NCBI RefSeq assembly: GCF_022919075.1
Contig: NZ_CP095078.1
Location: forward strand, 1,736,001-1,800,000
Length of the DNA: 64,000 nucleotides
Reading direction: 5' to 3'
Origin: Nocardioides sp. W7
Lineage (GTDB): Bacteria > Actinomycetota > Actinomycetes > Propionibacteriales > Nocardioidaceae
Made by a program: the position numbers and the translations under genes. This document shows positions 1-7,886 of the stretch, piece after piece; position 1 is the first letter of the stretch, and the number at the start of each line of letters is the position of its first letter. The notes below the pieces were generated by a model. It did no database searches and was not told the DNA's origin. It worked only from the letters and a program-made list of their open reading frames with translations.

Positions 1-138
1 GCCGGAGTAGCCGACGATCCCGAAGATCTCGCCGGCCTCGACGTCGAGGTCGACGCCGTCCACCGCGACGATCGGACTGCCGTCGCGGGAGCGGGCGGGG
101 AACTCTTTGCGGACGTCTCGGATCTCGAGCAGGGCCAT
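1..138 (-). CDS. metN: methionine ABC transporter ATP-binding protein MetN (partial, N-terminus only)
   Basis: Only the first 46 codons lie in the window; the gene continues past position 1. The visible protein (MALLEIRDVRKEFPAR then VDLDVEAGEIFGIVGYSG) is the start of an ABC ATPase, ending inside the Walker A loop (GYSG). It would energise import of methionine at the inner face of the membrane. The ATG at 138 follows metQ by 43 bp on the same strand, so the pair is probably one operon. The MetN assignment rests mainly on the MetQ neighbour and on the GYSG Walker A start that is typical of MetN; the Walker motifs cannot be fully checked. Confidence 0.8.
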   Translation of the reverse strand, partial: MALLEIRDVRKEFPARSRDGSPIVAVDGVDLDVEAGEIFGIVGYSG

Positions 139-181
139 GGCGTTCGGGTCCTTCGGGTGGGGCGGAGGTGGTCGAGCGGCG

Positions 182-1093
182 TCACCGCTGGGCGCGGGTG
201 TCCTCCTCGACCTGGGCCAGCGACTTCTCGAGGTCGGCGACCGGGACCCGCACGAGCTCGGCGGTGTCGCCGGAGACCTCCTGCACGCCGTCCTGCACCT
301 CCTGGGTGTCCTGGAAGATCTTGACGAGCTTCTGGAGGGTCTCGTCGTCCTTGTCCTCGGCGCGGGCCGCGAAGATGTTGACGTACGGCAGCGCGTTCGC
401 GTCCTCGGGGTCGTCCTGGGCGATCGCGTCGGAGAACTTCAGGCCGGCGTCCTCGACGAAGTCGTTGTTGATGACCGCGGCCGCCACGTCCGGCAGCGAG
501 GTCGGGGTCAGGTCGGCCTTGAGTGCCGTGACCTTCACCCGGGAGGCCGCCTCGTCGACGTCGTCGAGCGTGGAGTAGATGGAGCCGCCGTCCTCGAGCT
601 CGATCAGGCCGGCCGACTGCAGGATGAGCAGACCGCGGGCCAGGTTGCTCTCGTCGTCCGGTACGGCGACGGTCGAGCCGTCCGGGATGTCCTCGACGGA
701 GTCGTGCTGGGTCGAGTACAGGCCGAGGGGGTAGATCGCGGTCGAGCCGATCGGCACCAGGTCCTCGCCCGAGTCGACGTTGTAGCCGGCCAGGTAGACG
801 ATGTGCTGGAACTGGTTGAGGTCGAGGTCACCCTCGGTGAGCGCCGGGTTGGGCTGCGGGTAGTCGGCGAAGTCGATGATCTCGACGTCGATGCCCTCGT
901 CGGCGGCGGCCTGCTGGTAGGTCTCCCAGTAGGGATCGCTGGCGCCGACGACGCCGATCTTGACGGTGTCCTTCCCGTCGTCGCCGCGCAGGGCGAAGAA
1001 CGCGACGGCGGCGATCAGGGCGAGTACGACGACCGCCAGGACGGCGTACAGGCCGGTGCGGGACTTGGGGGCGTCAACGAGCTGGTCGGACAT
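182..1093 (-). CDS. metQ: MetQ/NlpA-family substrate-binding protein, membrane-anchored
   Basis: 303 residues. Substrate-binding component of a D/L-methionine ABC importer (NlpA family). Family features include the early strand VKIGVVGASDPYWE, the segment EIIDFADYPQPNPALTEGDLDLNQFQH, and the later YVNIFAARAEDKDDETLQKLVKIF. Typical MetQ proteins are lipoproteins. Here residues about 16-36 form a single hydrophobic helix (AVLAVVVLALIAAVAFFALR) with no lipobox cysteine, so the protein is probably held by an uncleaved N-terminal anchor. The ATG at 1093 has a GGAGAGGA ribosome site just upstream. metN follows downstream. No SAM-type riboswitch could be recognised in the 296 bp before the tRNA. Confidence 0.88.
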   Translation of the reverse strand: MSDQLVDAPKSRTGLYAVLAVVVLALIAAVAFFALRGDDGKDTVKIGVVGASDPYWETYQQAAADEGIDVEIIDFADYPQPNPALTEGDLDLNQFQHIVYLAGYNVDSGEDLVPIGSTAIYPLGLYSTQHDSVEDIPDGSTVAVPDDESNLARGLLILQSAGLIELEDGGSIYSTLDDVDEAASRVKVTALKADLTPTSLPDVAAAVINNDFVEDAGLKFSDAIAQDDPEDANALPYVNIFAARAEDKDDETLQKLVKIFQDTQEVQDGVQEVSGDTAELVRVPVADLEKSLAQVEEDTRAQR

Positions 1094-1309
1094 GGGTTCC
1101 TCTCCGTTCCGGCTGGTGGCCGGAGGTCTCCTGCGCGAGGGGCGGTGGCCCTTCGGAGCAGACGGTAGTACTCAAAGTCGATGGACAAAGAATTGTTTCG
1201 TGCCGCGGGGCGGGTGAGCCCTGGGGGACATCGGCCCTCAACGGTGGGTGGTCCGGATGGATTCCCGCCCACCGCGTGGCGCTGGCGACACCGCCCAGCG
1301 GCGATCCGT

Positions 1310-1340
1310 TTGGACGGGGCTCAGGTCGTACCCGTAGAAT
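1310..1340 (+). promoter_or_regulatory. probable promoter for tRNA-Trp
   Basis: TTGGAC (1310-1315) and TAGAAT (1335-1340) are separated by 19 bp and lie 50 bp before the tRNA. The spacing is longer than the optimal 17, but both hexamers are good. The rest of 1094-1389 shows no gene; it must also hold the divergent metQ promoter, which I could not pick out. Confidence 0.5.
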
Positions 1341-1389
1341 CCCGACTGATGGATTTCCCAGATGCTTCGGCATGCCCGGATTCCATCGG

Positions 1390-1462
1390 AGGGCACTAGC
1401 TCAACTGGCAGAGCATCGGTCTCCAAAACCGAAGGTTGGGGGTTCAAGTCCCTCGTGCCCTG
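1390..1462 (+). tRNA. trnW: tRNA-Trp (anticodon CCA)
   Basis: A full cloverleaf can be drawn. Acceptor arms AGGGCAC (1390-1396) and GTGCCCT (1455-1461) pair perfectly, followed by discriminator G1462. The anticodon stem TCGGT/ACCGA encloses loop CTCCAAA with anticodon CCA at 1423-1425. The T arm contains GGTTCAAGTCC. The CCA tail is not encoded. tRNA-Trp directly upstream of secE-nusG is the common actinobacterial order. Confidence 0.97.
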
Positions 1463-1513
1463 CAGGACAACTGGTCACCTGGTCAGGTGGACGAACGAGG
1501 AGAGGTTGGCGTC

Positions 1514-1762
1514 GTGTCGGACAGCAAGGCGGTACGCGGCCCGCGCGACGAGAAGGCCGACAAGCGCACGAGTCTTCCCACGTTCTACCGACAGGTCGTC
1601 GCGGAGCTCCGCAAGGTCGTGTATCCGACCCAGGAACAGCTGGTCACGTACTTCTTCGTGGTCATGGTGTTCGTGATCGTGATGATCGCCCTGGTCTCGG
1701 CGCTCGACCTGGCCTTCGGCAAGCTCGTGTTCGAGATCTTCACGGGGCCCGACCAGACGTGA
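1514..1762 (+). CDS. secE: preprotein translocase subunit SecE
   Basis: 82 residues. SecE is the small clamp subunit of the SecYEG channel in the inner membrane. The family motif is clear: FYRQVVAELRKVVYPTQEQL followed by one transmembrane helix (YFFVVMVFVIVMIALVSALDLAF), then a short tail. The reading frame is open back into the tRNA. The GTG at 1514 is preferred because GAGGAGAGG (1497-1505) lies 8 bp before it and the protein then has the usual charged N-terminus. nusG follows after 93 bp. Confidence 0.96.
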   Translation: MSDSKAVRGPRDEKADKRTSLPTFYRQVVAELRKVVYPTQEQLVTYFFVVMVFVIVMIALVSALDLAFGKLVFEIFTGPDQT

Positions 1763-1855
1763 CCGGGGCGCTCGCGGGCTGACCCGCGGGCCTCGGTCCA
1801 CCGGTGCCGGCGACCAGCCGGGACAGACGAGCACAGCGAAGTGATGGAGCAGCAC

Positions 1856-2761
1856 GTGTCGGAGCAGCAGGACCCGTTCGAGGTCAACGCGACCCCCGAG
1901 ACCGAGCCTGAGGCCAGCCTCGAGGACCAGTACGGCGAGCCGAACGACGGTCCGGAGATCGAGGAGGACCCCCGTCTCGACGTGGAGGTCACCGACGAGG
2001 ACACCGACGAGGCCATGGGTCTCGACGACACCGACGCCGAGGGTGCGACCAGCCAGGACCTCAGTGCGGCCGAGGGCGACGAGGAGCCGGAGGCTGCTGA
2101 CGCCGACGAGGCCGAGGCCGCCGACGAGGACCCGCTCGAGGCGTTCCGCCGGGAGCTGTGGGCGAAGCCGGGCGACTGGTTCGTCGTGCACACCTACTCC
2201 GGCATGGAGAACCGGGTGAAGTCGAACCTGGAGAACCGCATCATCTCCCTCAACATGGAGGACTACATCCACGAGATCGTGGTCCCCACCGAGGAGGTCG
2301 CGGAGATCAAGAACGGGCAGCGCAAGATGGTCAAGCGCACCGTCCTCCCCGGCTACGTCCTGGTCCGCATGGACCTCACCGACGAGTCCTGGTCGGCCGT
2401 GCGGCACACGCCGTCGGTCACCGGCTTCGTCGGCCACAGCCACCAGCCGGTCCCGCTGAGCATGAGCGAGGTCGAGAGCATGCTCGCCCCCGCCGTGGTC
2501 GCGCAGGCCGAGGCCGAGGCCGCCGCCGCAGCGTCCGCCGCCGGTGCCCCCGCTCCGGCCGGCACCACCGCCAAGCGCCCGGTCGAGGTCGCCGACTTCG
2601 ACGTCTCCGACTCGGTCATGGTCGTCGACGGCCCGTTCGCGACGCTGCACGCGACGATCACCGAGATCAACGCCGAGTCCCAGCGGGTCAAGGCACTCGT
2701 CGAGATCTTCGGCCGGGAGACCCCGGTCGAGCTGTCGTTCAGCCAGATCCAGCGCGTGTGA
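1856..2761 (+). CDS. nusG: transcription termination/antitermination factor NusG
   Basis: 301 residues. NusG binds RNA polymerase near the clamp and modulates pausing, Rho termination and transcription-translation coupling. After an acidic, disordered N-terminal extension of about 100 residues (typical of actinobacteria) comes the NGN domain ([20 protein letters not shown] ... [14 protein letters not shown]), an Ala/Pro-rich linker ([19 protein letters not shown]) and the KOW domain ([19 protein letters not shown] ... [20 protein letters not shown]). I chose GTG 1856 because GGAG lies 6 bp before it. GTG 1841 and ATG 1844 are in-frame alternatives with poorer ribosome sites. Confidence 0.96.
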   Translation: MSEQQDPFEVNATPETEPEASLEDQYGEPNDGPEIEEDPRLDVEVTDEDTDEAMGLDDTDAEGATSQDLSAAEGDEEPEAADADEAEAADEDPLEAFRRELWAKPGDWFVVHTYSGMENRVKSNLENRIISLNMEDYIHEIVVPTEEVAEIKNGQRKMVKRTVLPGYVLVRMDLTDESWSAVRHTPSVTGFVGHSHQPVPLSMSEVESMLAPAVVAQAEAEAAAAASAAGAPAPAGTTAKRPVEVADFDVSDSVMVVDGPFATLHATITEINAESQRVKALVEIFGRETPVELSFSQIQRV

Positions 2762-2764
2762 GGT

Positions 2765-2783
2765 TCCGGCGCTGCGCGCCGGA
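2765..2783 (+). terminator. hairpin directly after nusG
   Basis: TCCGGCGC/GCGCCGGA forms a perfect 8-bp stem with loop TGC, starting 4 bp after the nusG stop. There is no T-tract, so it may be a weak terminator or an mRNA 3'-end stabiliser separating secE-nusG from rplKA. Confidence 0.4.
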
Positions 2784-2839
2784 CCGTCACACGCACAGCC
2801 GATTCGCCAGCACGCGGGCCCAACCCGCAGAATAGATCG

Positions 2840-2883
2840 GTTGCTCAGCAACAAGCAGGTGGCAGAGGGCGGCGTACGCCCTC
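2840..2883 (+). promoter_or_regulatory. two hairpins in the rplK leader (possible L1 autoregulatory site)
   Basis: GTTGCT-C-AGCAAC (2840-2852) and GAGGGCG-gcgta-CGCCCTC (2865-2883) are perfect stems in the 153-bp nusG-rplK gap, 30 bp before rplK. L1 represses its own L11-L1 mRNA in many bacteria by binding a leader that mimics its rRNA site. Assigning that role here is inference from position only. Confidence 0.35.
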
Positions 2884-2914
2884 GTCATGACCACGGAACA
2901 GAAAGAGAAGCAAC

Positions 2915-3343
2915 ATGCCTCCGAAGAAGAAGATCGCTGCCCTGGTCAAGGTGCAGCTGCAGGCCGGTGCCGCGACGCCGGCCCCGCCGGTCGGTACCGC
3001 TCTCGGTCCGCACGGCGTGAACATCATGGAGTTCTGCAAGGCGTACAACGCCCAGACCGAGGCCATGCGCGGCAACGTGATCCCCGTCGAGATCACCATC
3101 TACGAGGACCGGTCCTTCACCTTCATCACGAAGACCCCTCCGGCCGCCGAGCTGATCAAGAAGGCCGCCGGCCTGCAGAAGGGCTCGGGCGTCCCGCACA
3201 AGGAGAAGGTCGGCAAGCTGACCAAGGACCAGATCCGCGAGATCGCGCAGACCAAGCTGCCCGACCTCAACGCCAACGACATCGACGCCGCGATGAAGAT
3301 CGTCGAGGGCACCGCTCGCTCCATGGGCGTCACGACCAACTGA
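2915..3343 (+). CDS. rplK: 50S ribosomal protein L11
   Basis: 142 residues, the standard length. L11 forms the GTPase-associated centre on 23S rRNA and supports factor binding and the stringent response. Diagnostic sequence includes [38 protein letters not shown] and the C-terminal RNA-binding segment [19 protein letters not shown] ... GTARSMGV. The ATG follows an AGAGAAGC purine stretch. rplA is 94 bp downstream in the same transcription unit. Confidence 0.98.
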   Translation: MPPKKKIAALVKVQLQAGAATPAPPVGTALGPHGVNIMEFCKAYNAQTEAMRGNVIPVEITIYEDRSFTFITKTPPAAELIKKAAGLQKGSGVPHKEKVGKLTKDQIREIAQTKLPDLNANDIDAAMKIVEGTARSMGVTTN

Positions 3344-3437
3344 CGCGCCCGGGGCACCCGCCCCACACCCCGGACTAGTGGCAGAGCCGCGCTGGCTCAC
3401 CTGACCACGACTGGCACCGAAGAAAAGAGAACCAGAC

Positions 3438-4154
3438 ATGCAGCGCAGCAAGACCTACCGCGCGGCGGCAGAGCAGTTCGACAAGGACGAGCTCTACGCG
3501 CCCCTCCCGGCGATCAAGATCGCCAAGGACACCAGCAAGAAGAAGTTCGACGAGACCGTGGACGTCGTCATGCGTCTCGGCGTCGACCCCCGCAAGGCCG
3601 ACCAGATGGTCCGCGGCACCGTCAACCTCCCGCACGGCACCGGCAAGACCGCCCGCGTCCTGGTGTTCGCGAACGGTGACAAGGCCGAGGCCGCCCGCGA
3701 GGCCGGCGCCGACGTCGTCGGTGGCGACGAGCTGATCGAGAAGGTGGCCGGCGGCTGGCTCGACTTCGACGCCGTCGTCGCGACCCCCGACATGATGGGC
3801 AAGGTCGGTCGCCTGGGCCGCGTGCTCGGTCCCCGCGGCCTGATGCCGAACCCGAAGACCGGCACCGTGACGCCGGACGTGGCCAAGGCCGTGTCCGACA
3901 TCAAGGGCGGCAAGATCGAGTTCCGCGTCGACCGTCACTCGAACCTGCACTTCATCATCGGCAAGGCCTCCTTCTCCGAGGTCCAGCTCGCGGAGAACTA
4001 CGCCGCGGCGCTCGAGGAGGTGCTGCGGCTCAAGCCCGCCAGCTCCAAGGGCCGCTACCTGAAGAAGGTCACCGTCTCCACGACCATGGGCCCCGGCGTC
4101 CAGGTCGACCCCAACCGCGTCAAGAACGTCGCGGTCGAGGACGAGACGAACTGA
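3438..4154 (+). CDS. rplA: 50S ribosomal protein L1
   Basis: 238 residues, full length. L1 binds the mobile L1 stalk of 23S rRNA and represses its own operon. Recognisable segments are [35 protein letters not shown], the signature [27 protein letters not shown] and [17 protein letters not shown] strong palindromic terminator follows 22 bp after the stop, so the rplK-rplA unit ends here rather than running into rplJL. Confidence 0.98.
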   Translation: MQRSKTYRAAAEQFDKDELYAPLPAIKIAKDTSKKKFDETVDVVMRLGVDPRKADQMVRGTVNLPHGTGKTARVLVFANGDKAEAAREAGADVVGGDELIEKVAGGWLDFDAVVATPDMMGKVGRLGRVLGPRGLMPNPKTGTVTPDVAKAVSDIKGGKIEFRVDRHSNLHFIIGKASFSEVQLAENYAAALEEVLRLKPASSKGRYLKKVTVSTTMGPGVQVDPNRVKNVAVEDETN

Positions 4155-4176
4155 CGTAGCACCTCAGCATCACGCC

Positions 4177-4205
4177 GCCCCGGTCACCGTCACGGTGACC
4201 GGGGC
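4177..4205 (+). terminator. strong terminator hairpin after rplA
   Basis: A perfect 14-nt inverted repeat around one base (GCCCCGGTCACCGT, C, ACGGTGACCGGGGC) lies between rplA and the dehydrogenase gene. No long T-run follows, as is usual for actinobacterial terminators. Confidence 0.75.
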
Positions 4206-4222
4206 GTCGTACGTTGCGGTCC

Positions 4223-5173
4223 ATGGCCCCGACCCTGCGCTGCGTGATCCTCGACGACTACCAGGGCGTCGCGCTGTCGTACGCCGACTGGTCCGCGCTG
4301 CCGGTCGACGTCGAGGTGGTGCGCGAGCACCTCGACCCCGACGGCACCGCGGCCGCCCTCGCGGGTGCCGCCGTGGTGGTGCTGATGCGCGAGCGGACCC
4401 CGCTCACCCGGGACCTGCTCGACCGGCTGCCGGACCTGCGGCTGGTCGTCACGACCGGGATGCGCAACGCTTCGATCGACCTCGACGCCTGCCGGGAGCG
4501 CGGGATTCCGGTCTGCGGCACCGCCTCGTCGAAGACCTCGACGGCCGAGCTGACCTGGGCGCTGGTGCTCGGCCTGCTCCGGCAGGTCGGACCCGAGAGT
4601 CGGTCCCTGGCGGCGGGCGGCTGGCAGACCACTGTCGGCGCCGACCTGGCCGGCCGGACGCTCGGCCTGCTCGGGCTCGGCGCGATCGGCTCGCGGGTGG
4701 CCCGGGTGGCGGCGGCGTTCGACATGGACGTGGTGGCCTGGAGCCCGCACCTGACCGGGCAGCGGGCGGCCGACGGGGGAGCACGGCTCGTCGACCGGGA
4801 CGGGCTGTTCGCGGCTGCCGACGTGCTCTCGATCCACCTGGTGCTGGCCGCGACGACCCGCGAGATCGTGGGTGAGCGCGAGCTCGCCCTGCTGCGGCCC
4901 TCGTCGTACCTCGTGAACACCTCGCGGGCTGGCCTGGTCGACACCGCCGCCCTGCTCCGCCACCTCGACGCGGGCCGGCTCGCCGGGGCCGCCGTCGACG
5001 TCTTCGACACCGAGCCGCTGCCAGCGGCCCACCCGCTCCGCGACCACCCGCGGGTGCTGGCCACGCCGCACCTGGGCTACGTCACCGAGGACAACTACCG
5101 CCGGTTCTTCGGCGAGGCGGCCGAGGACGTCGCCGCCTGGCTCGCCGGTGCGCCGATGCGGCTGCTGACCTGA
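4223..5173 (+). CDS. D-2-hydroxyacid dehydrogenase family protein (NAD-dependent)
   Basis: 316 residues. NAD(P)-dependent reduction of 2-oxoacids or oxidation of D-2-hydroxyacids; the substrate cannot be told from sequence. The Rossmann fingerprint is GLLGLGAIGSRVARVAAAF. The family catalytic triad is visible as Arg in TSRAGLVD, Glu in DVFDTEPLP and His in TPHLGY. The N-terminal catalytic half begins LRCVILDDYQGVAL. ATG 4223 is chosen over TTG 4214; TACGTT at 4210-4215 lies 7 bp before it, so the mRNA may be leaderless. It separates rplKA from rplJL but has its own signals and no evident ribosomal role. Confidence 0.88.
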   Translation: MAPTLRCVILDDYQGVALSYADWSALPVDVEVVREHLDPDGTAAALAGAAVVVLMRERTPLTRDLLDRLPDLRLVVTTGMRNASIDLDACRERGIPVCGTASSKTSTAELTWALVLGLLRQVGPESRSLAAGGWQTTVGADLAGRTLGLLGLGAIGSRVARVAAAFDMDVVAWSPHLTGQRAADGGARLVDRDGLFAAADVLSIHLVLAATTREIVGERELALLRPSSYLVNTSRAGLVDTAALLRHLDAGRLAGAAVDVFDTEPLPAAHPLRDHPRVLATPHLGYVTEDNYRRFFGEAAEDVAAWLAGAPMRLLT

Positions 5174-5210
5174 GGCGTCCAGCGATGGTGGACGAATCGT
5201 CCAGCCCGAT

Positions 5211-5240
5211 TTGGACGATGGTCCGCGACCGCCGTACAGT
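5211..5240 (+). promoter_or_regulatory. promoter of the rplJ-rplL transcript
   Basis: TTGGAC (5211-5216), an 18-bp spacer and TACAGT (5235-5240) place the start near 5247, about 190 bp before rplJ and just before the conserved L10-leader sequence. Two GTCCA...TGGAC dyads (5177-5193 and 5199-5216) lie on and upstream of the -35. Confidence 0.65.
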
Positions 5241-5246
5241 CCCCTG

Positions 5247-5434
5247 TTGAAACCAGAGACCGCCGGTGGTCGGACTGCGCATGCAGACCGACCGAAGGTT
5301 CCGCAGTTGCGGACGGCCTGCGCAGGGGACAGAGCAACCACACGATTCGTTCGTGTCACGCCCTGAGCCTGCGCTCGGGGCGTTCGTCATTTGCGGGCTC
5401 CGTGCCGGTGGTCTCCCAGTCCGGAAGGAGACCC
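5247..5434 (+). ncRNA. ribosomal L10 leader (autoregulatory 5' UTR of rplJL)
   Basis: The leader begins with GAAACCAGAGACCGCCGGTGG, resembling the actinobacterial L10-leader consensus, and later has CCTGCGCAGGGGAC. In many bacteria the L10(L12)4 complex binds this RNA and shuts off rplJL. A hairpin CGCCCTGAGC-CTGC-GCTCGGGGCG (5359-5382), followed by GTTCGTCATTT, looks like the attenuator stem. The exact 5' end is inferred from the promoter. Confidence 0.75.
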
Positions 5435-6106
5435 ATGGCGCGGGCAGACAGGAACGCCGCCGTCGCGGAGATCGTTGAGTCCTTCAACGACGCCGCGGGT
5501 GCCGTGCTGACCGAGTACCGCGGTCTCACCGTCAAGGAGCTGCAGGACCTTCGCCGCTCCCTGGGTGAGAACGCCAACTACGCCGTGGTCAAGAACACGC
5601 TGGCCAAGATCGCCGCCAACCAGGTGGGCATCTCGGGCTTCGACGACCTGCTGACCGGCCCGACCGCGATCGCCTTCATTCAGGGCGACGTCGTCGAGGC
5701 GGCCAAGGGTCTGCGTGACTTTGCCAAGGCCAACCCCACCCTTGTCATCAAGGGTGGAGTCCTGGACGGCAACATCCTCGACGCTGCCGAGATCGCCAAA
5801 CTGGCCGATCTCGAGTCGCGCGAGGTGCTCCTGGGCAAGCTCGCGGGCGCCATGCTCGCTTCGCTCAGCCAGGCCGTCTACCTCCTCAACGCCCCGCTCG
5901 CACAGGCTGCCCGGCTCGCCGGCGCCCTGCAGGCGAAGGCGCAGGAGGACCCCACGATCCTCGCAGGTGGTGCCGGTACGCCGGCCGCCGCCGAGGAGGC
6001 ACCGGTCGAGGAGGCTGCCGAGGCAGCCCCCGAGCCCGAGGCCCCCGCTGACGAGGCGCCCGCCGACGCGGCCGCCTCCGACGAGGGCGACTCCGCCGAG
6101 GCCTGA
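5435..6106 (+). CDS. rplJ: 50S ribosomal protein L10
   Basis: 223 residues. L10 anchors the L7/L12 stalk on 23S rRNA. The N-terminal RNA-binding domain is clear ([32 protein letters not shown]). The C-terminal helix that carries L12 dimers includes [20 protein letters not shown] and [14 protein letters not shown] long acidic Ala/Glu/Pro tail makes it longer than E. coli L10 (165), as is usual in actinobacteria. ATG 5435 is preferred over an upstream in-frame GTG at 5402 because CCGGAAGGAG ends 4 bp before it and family N-termini match. Confidence 0.97.
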   Translation: MARADRNAAVAEIVESFNDAAGAVLTEYRGLTVKELQDLRRSLGENANYAVVKNTLAKIAANQVGISGFDDLLTGPTAIAFIQGDVVEAAKGLRDFAKANPTLVIKGGVLDGNILDAAEIAKLADLESREVLLGKLAGAMLASLSQAVYLLNAPLAQAARLAGALQAKAQEDPTILAGGAGTPAAAEEAPVEEAAEAAPEPEAPADEAPADAAASDEGDSAEA

Positions 6107-6195
6107 TCCTTCGGGATCTCGCCACGACACCCACCACCTGAAACCAGGCCGGACCGCAGTCGCTGCGCCGGCCGCCGAATGGAAGGAACGCCACC

Positions 6196-6585
6196 ATGGC
6201 GAAGCTCAGCACCGACGAGCTCCTTGACGCTTTCAAGGAGATGACCCTGATCGAGCTCTCCGAGTTCGTGAAGCAGTTCGAGGAGACCTTCGGCGTCACC
6301 GCCGCCGCCCCGGTCGCCGTGGCCGCTGCCCCCGCCGCCGGCGGTGGCGCGGGCGCCGAGGAGGCCGCTGCCCAGGACGAGTTCGACGTCATCCTGGAGG
6401 CCGCTGGCGAGAAGAAGATCAACGTGATCAAGGAGGTGCGCGCGCTCACGTCCCTCGGCCTGAAGGAGGCCAAGGACCTCGTCGAGTCCGCACCGAAGGC
6501 GATCCTCGAGAAGGCCGACAAGGCCTCCGCCGAGAAGGCCAAGGAGGCGCTCGAGGGCGCCGGGGCCACCGTCACCCTCAAGTGA
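6196..6585 (+). CDS. rplL: 50S ribosomal protein L7/L12
   Basis: 129 residues. It forms the flexible stalk that recruits translation GTPases. The N-terminal dimerisation domain ([20 protein letters not shown]), the Ala/Gly hinge ([17 protein letters not shown]) and the globular C-terminal domain ([30 protein letters not shown]) are all present. It follows rplJ by 89 bp with GGAAGGA before the ATG and ends at a strong terminator, so rpoBC are transcribed separately. Confidence 0.98.
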   Translation: MAKLSTDELLDAFKEMTLIELSEFVKQFEETFGVTAAAPVAVAAAPAAGGGAGAEEAAAQDEFDVILEAAGEKKINVIKEVRALTSLGLKEAKDLVESAPKAILEKADKASAEKAKEALEGAGATVTLK

Positions 6586-6626
6586 CGAATCCTCACCTGA
6601 TCGGCTGATCCAGCCGCATCGCCGCC

Positions 6627-6662
6627 AGGGGCGGTCACCCGTGCAGACGGGTGGCCGCCCCT
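6627..6662 (+). terminator. terminator after rplL
   Basis: A 16-nt stem (AGGGGCGGTCACCCGT with ACGGGTGGCCGCCCCT, one G.U pair) has loop GCAG and is followed by GTCGCGTCTG. It isolates the ribosomal operon from the Mce operon. Confidence 0.8.
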
Positions 6663-6787
6663 GTCGCGTCTGCTGAGGCGTTTGAGACCTCCGCCACCCG
6701 GGCACAAGCCCTCGCAGATCCGGTTAAGAACAGTGTTTGTGCAGGTCGTGAGGGGTTTCGACGGTGATCTCGGCCCGTGCCGAGCCC

Positions 6788-6816
6788 GTGACGGCCGACA
6801 CACGACGGCGTAACCT
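6788..6816 (+). promoter_or_regulatory. candidate promoter of the Mce operon
   Basis: GTGACG (6788-6793), a 17-bp spacer and TAACCT (6811-6816) would start transcription near 6823, giving a leader of about 100 nt that contains two perfect palindromes. The -35 matches consensus at 4 of 6 positions. Confidence 0.45.
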
Positions 6817-6855
6817 CGCCGCCGTTCTCCCGTTGTTACCGGTCAGTGGGGACAG

Positions 6856-6892
6856 GCGTTCACCGAACGCGTGTCGAGAGCAGTGACTGCTC
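6856..6892 (+). promoter_or_regulatory. two perfect palindromes in the Mce leader (possible operators)
   Basis: GCGTTC-ACC-GAACGC (6856-6870) and GAGCAGT-G-ACTGCTC (6878-6892) stand 7 bp apart, 31 bp before the MceG-type ATPase gene. They could bind a dimeric repressor or fold in the mRNA. Neither matches the KstR sterol-regulator motif as I remember it. Confidence 0.45.
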
Positions 6893-6923
6893 GGACCGAC
6901 GGTCGCAGAAGGGTGTCACCAGC

Positions 6924-7877
6924 ATGGGCGTGGAGATCAAGGTCGACGACCTCAGCAAGTCGTTCGGCAAGCAGCTCATCTGGGGTGACGTCACGCTGAC
7001 CGTCCCGGCGGGGGAGATCTGCGTGATGCTCGGCCCCTCCGGCACCGGCAAGTCGGTGTTCCTGAAGACCCTGATCGGTCTGCTGAAGCCCGACAAGGGC
7101 TCGATCATCATCGAGGGCACCGACATCGCGAGCTGCTCGGAGAAGGAGCTCTACGAGATCCGCAAGCTGTTCGGCGTGCTGTTCCAGGACGGCGCCATGT
7201 TCGGCTCGATGAACCTCTACGACAACGTCGCGTTCCCGCTGCGCGAGCACACCAAGAAGTCCGAGTCCGAGGTCCGCGACATCGTCATGGAGAAGATGGA
7301 CCTGGTCGGTCTGATCGGCGCCGAGGACAAGCTCCCCGGTGAGATCTCCGGTGGCATGCGCAAGCGCGCCGGACTGGCTCGGGCCCTGGTCCTCGACCCC
7401 GAGATCGTGCTCTTCGACGAGCCCGACTCCGGCCTCGACCCGGTCCGCACGGCCTTCCTCAACCAGCTGATCGTCGACCTCAACGCTCAGATCGACGCGA
7501 CGTTCCTGATCGTCACCCACGACATCAACACCGCGCGCACCGTCCCCGACAACATCGGCCTGCTCTACCACCGCCACCTCGCCATGTTCGGCCCGCGCGA
7601 GATGCTGCTGAGCTCCGAGGAGCCGGTCGTGCGTCAGTTCCTGAACGCGCAGAAGGTCGGCCCGATCGGCATGTCGGAGGAGAAGGACGCCGACGAGCTC
7701 GCCGCCGAGCAGGGCCAGGAGCTCCCGCCGCTCCCGCCGATCCCGATGCAGCTGGAGCCCTCCAACGGCATCGCCCGGCGCTCGCAGCGTGAGCCCGGCT
7801 CCTGGTGCCGCGAGAACGGCATCACCCCGCCGCCCGGGTCGTTCGACGCGAACATGTCCATGGTGACGGGCGGCTGA
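6924..7877 (+). CDS. mceG: Mce-system ABC ATPase (MceG/Mkl-like)
   Basis: 317 residues. It energises lipid (fatty acid or sterol) import by Mce complexes from the cytoplasmic face, pairing with the YrbE permeases. Walker A is GPSGTGKS, the Q-loop is LFQDGAMF, the signature SGGMRKRAGLARAL and Walker B VLFDEPDSGLDP. The C-terminal extension of about 70 residues after the ATPase core is a known feature of MceG. ATG 6924 fits family N-termini; an in-frame extension to 6846 is unlikely. The two permease genes follow, the first after 9 bp. In M. tuberculosis the single MceG (mkl) also lies between rplL and rpoB, although its mce operons are elsewhere. Confidence 0.92.
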   Translation: MGVEIKVDDLSKSFGKQLIWGDVTLTVPAGEICVMLGPSGTGKSVFLKTLIGLLKPDKGSIIIEGTDIASCSEKELYEIRKLFGVLFQDGAMFGSMNLYDNVAFPLREHTKKSESEVRDIVMEKMDLVGLIGAEDKLPGEISGGMRKRAGLARALVLDPEIVLFDEPDSGLDPVRTAFLNQLIVDLNAQIDATFLIVTHDINTARTVPDNIGLLYHRHLAMFGPREMLLSSEEPVVRQFLNAQKVGPIGMSEEKDADELAAEQGQELPPLPPIPMQLEPSNGIARRSQREPGSWCRENGITPPPGSFDANMSMVTGG

Positions 7878-7886
7878 TCCGCCTCG

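Noticed and set aside
1094-1389. SAM riboswitch upstream of metQ
   Set aside because: I looked for SAM-I, SAM-II and SAM-IV core motifs on the minus strand and found none that I could recognise.
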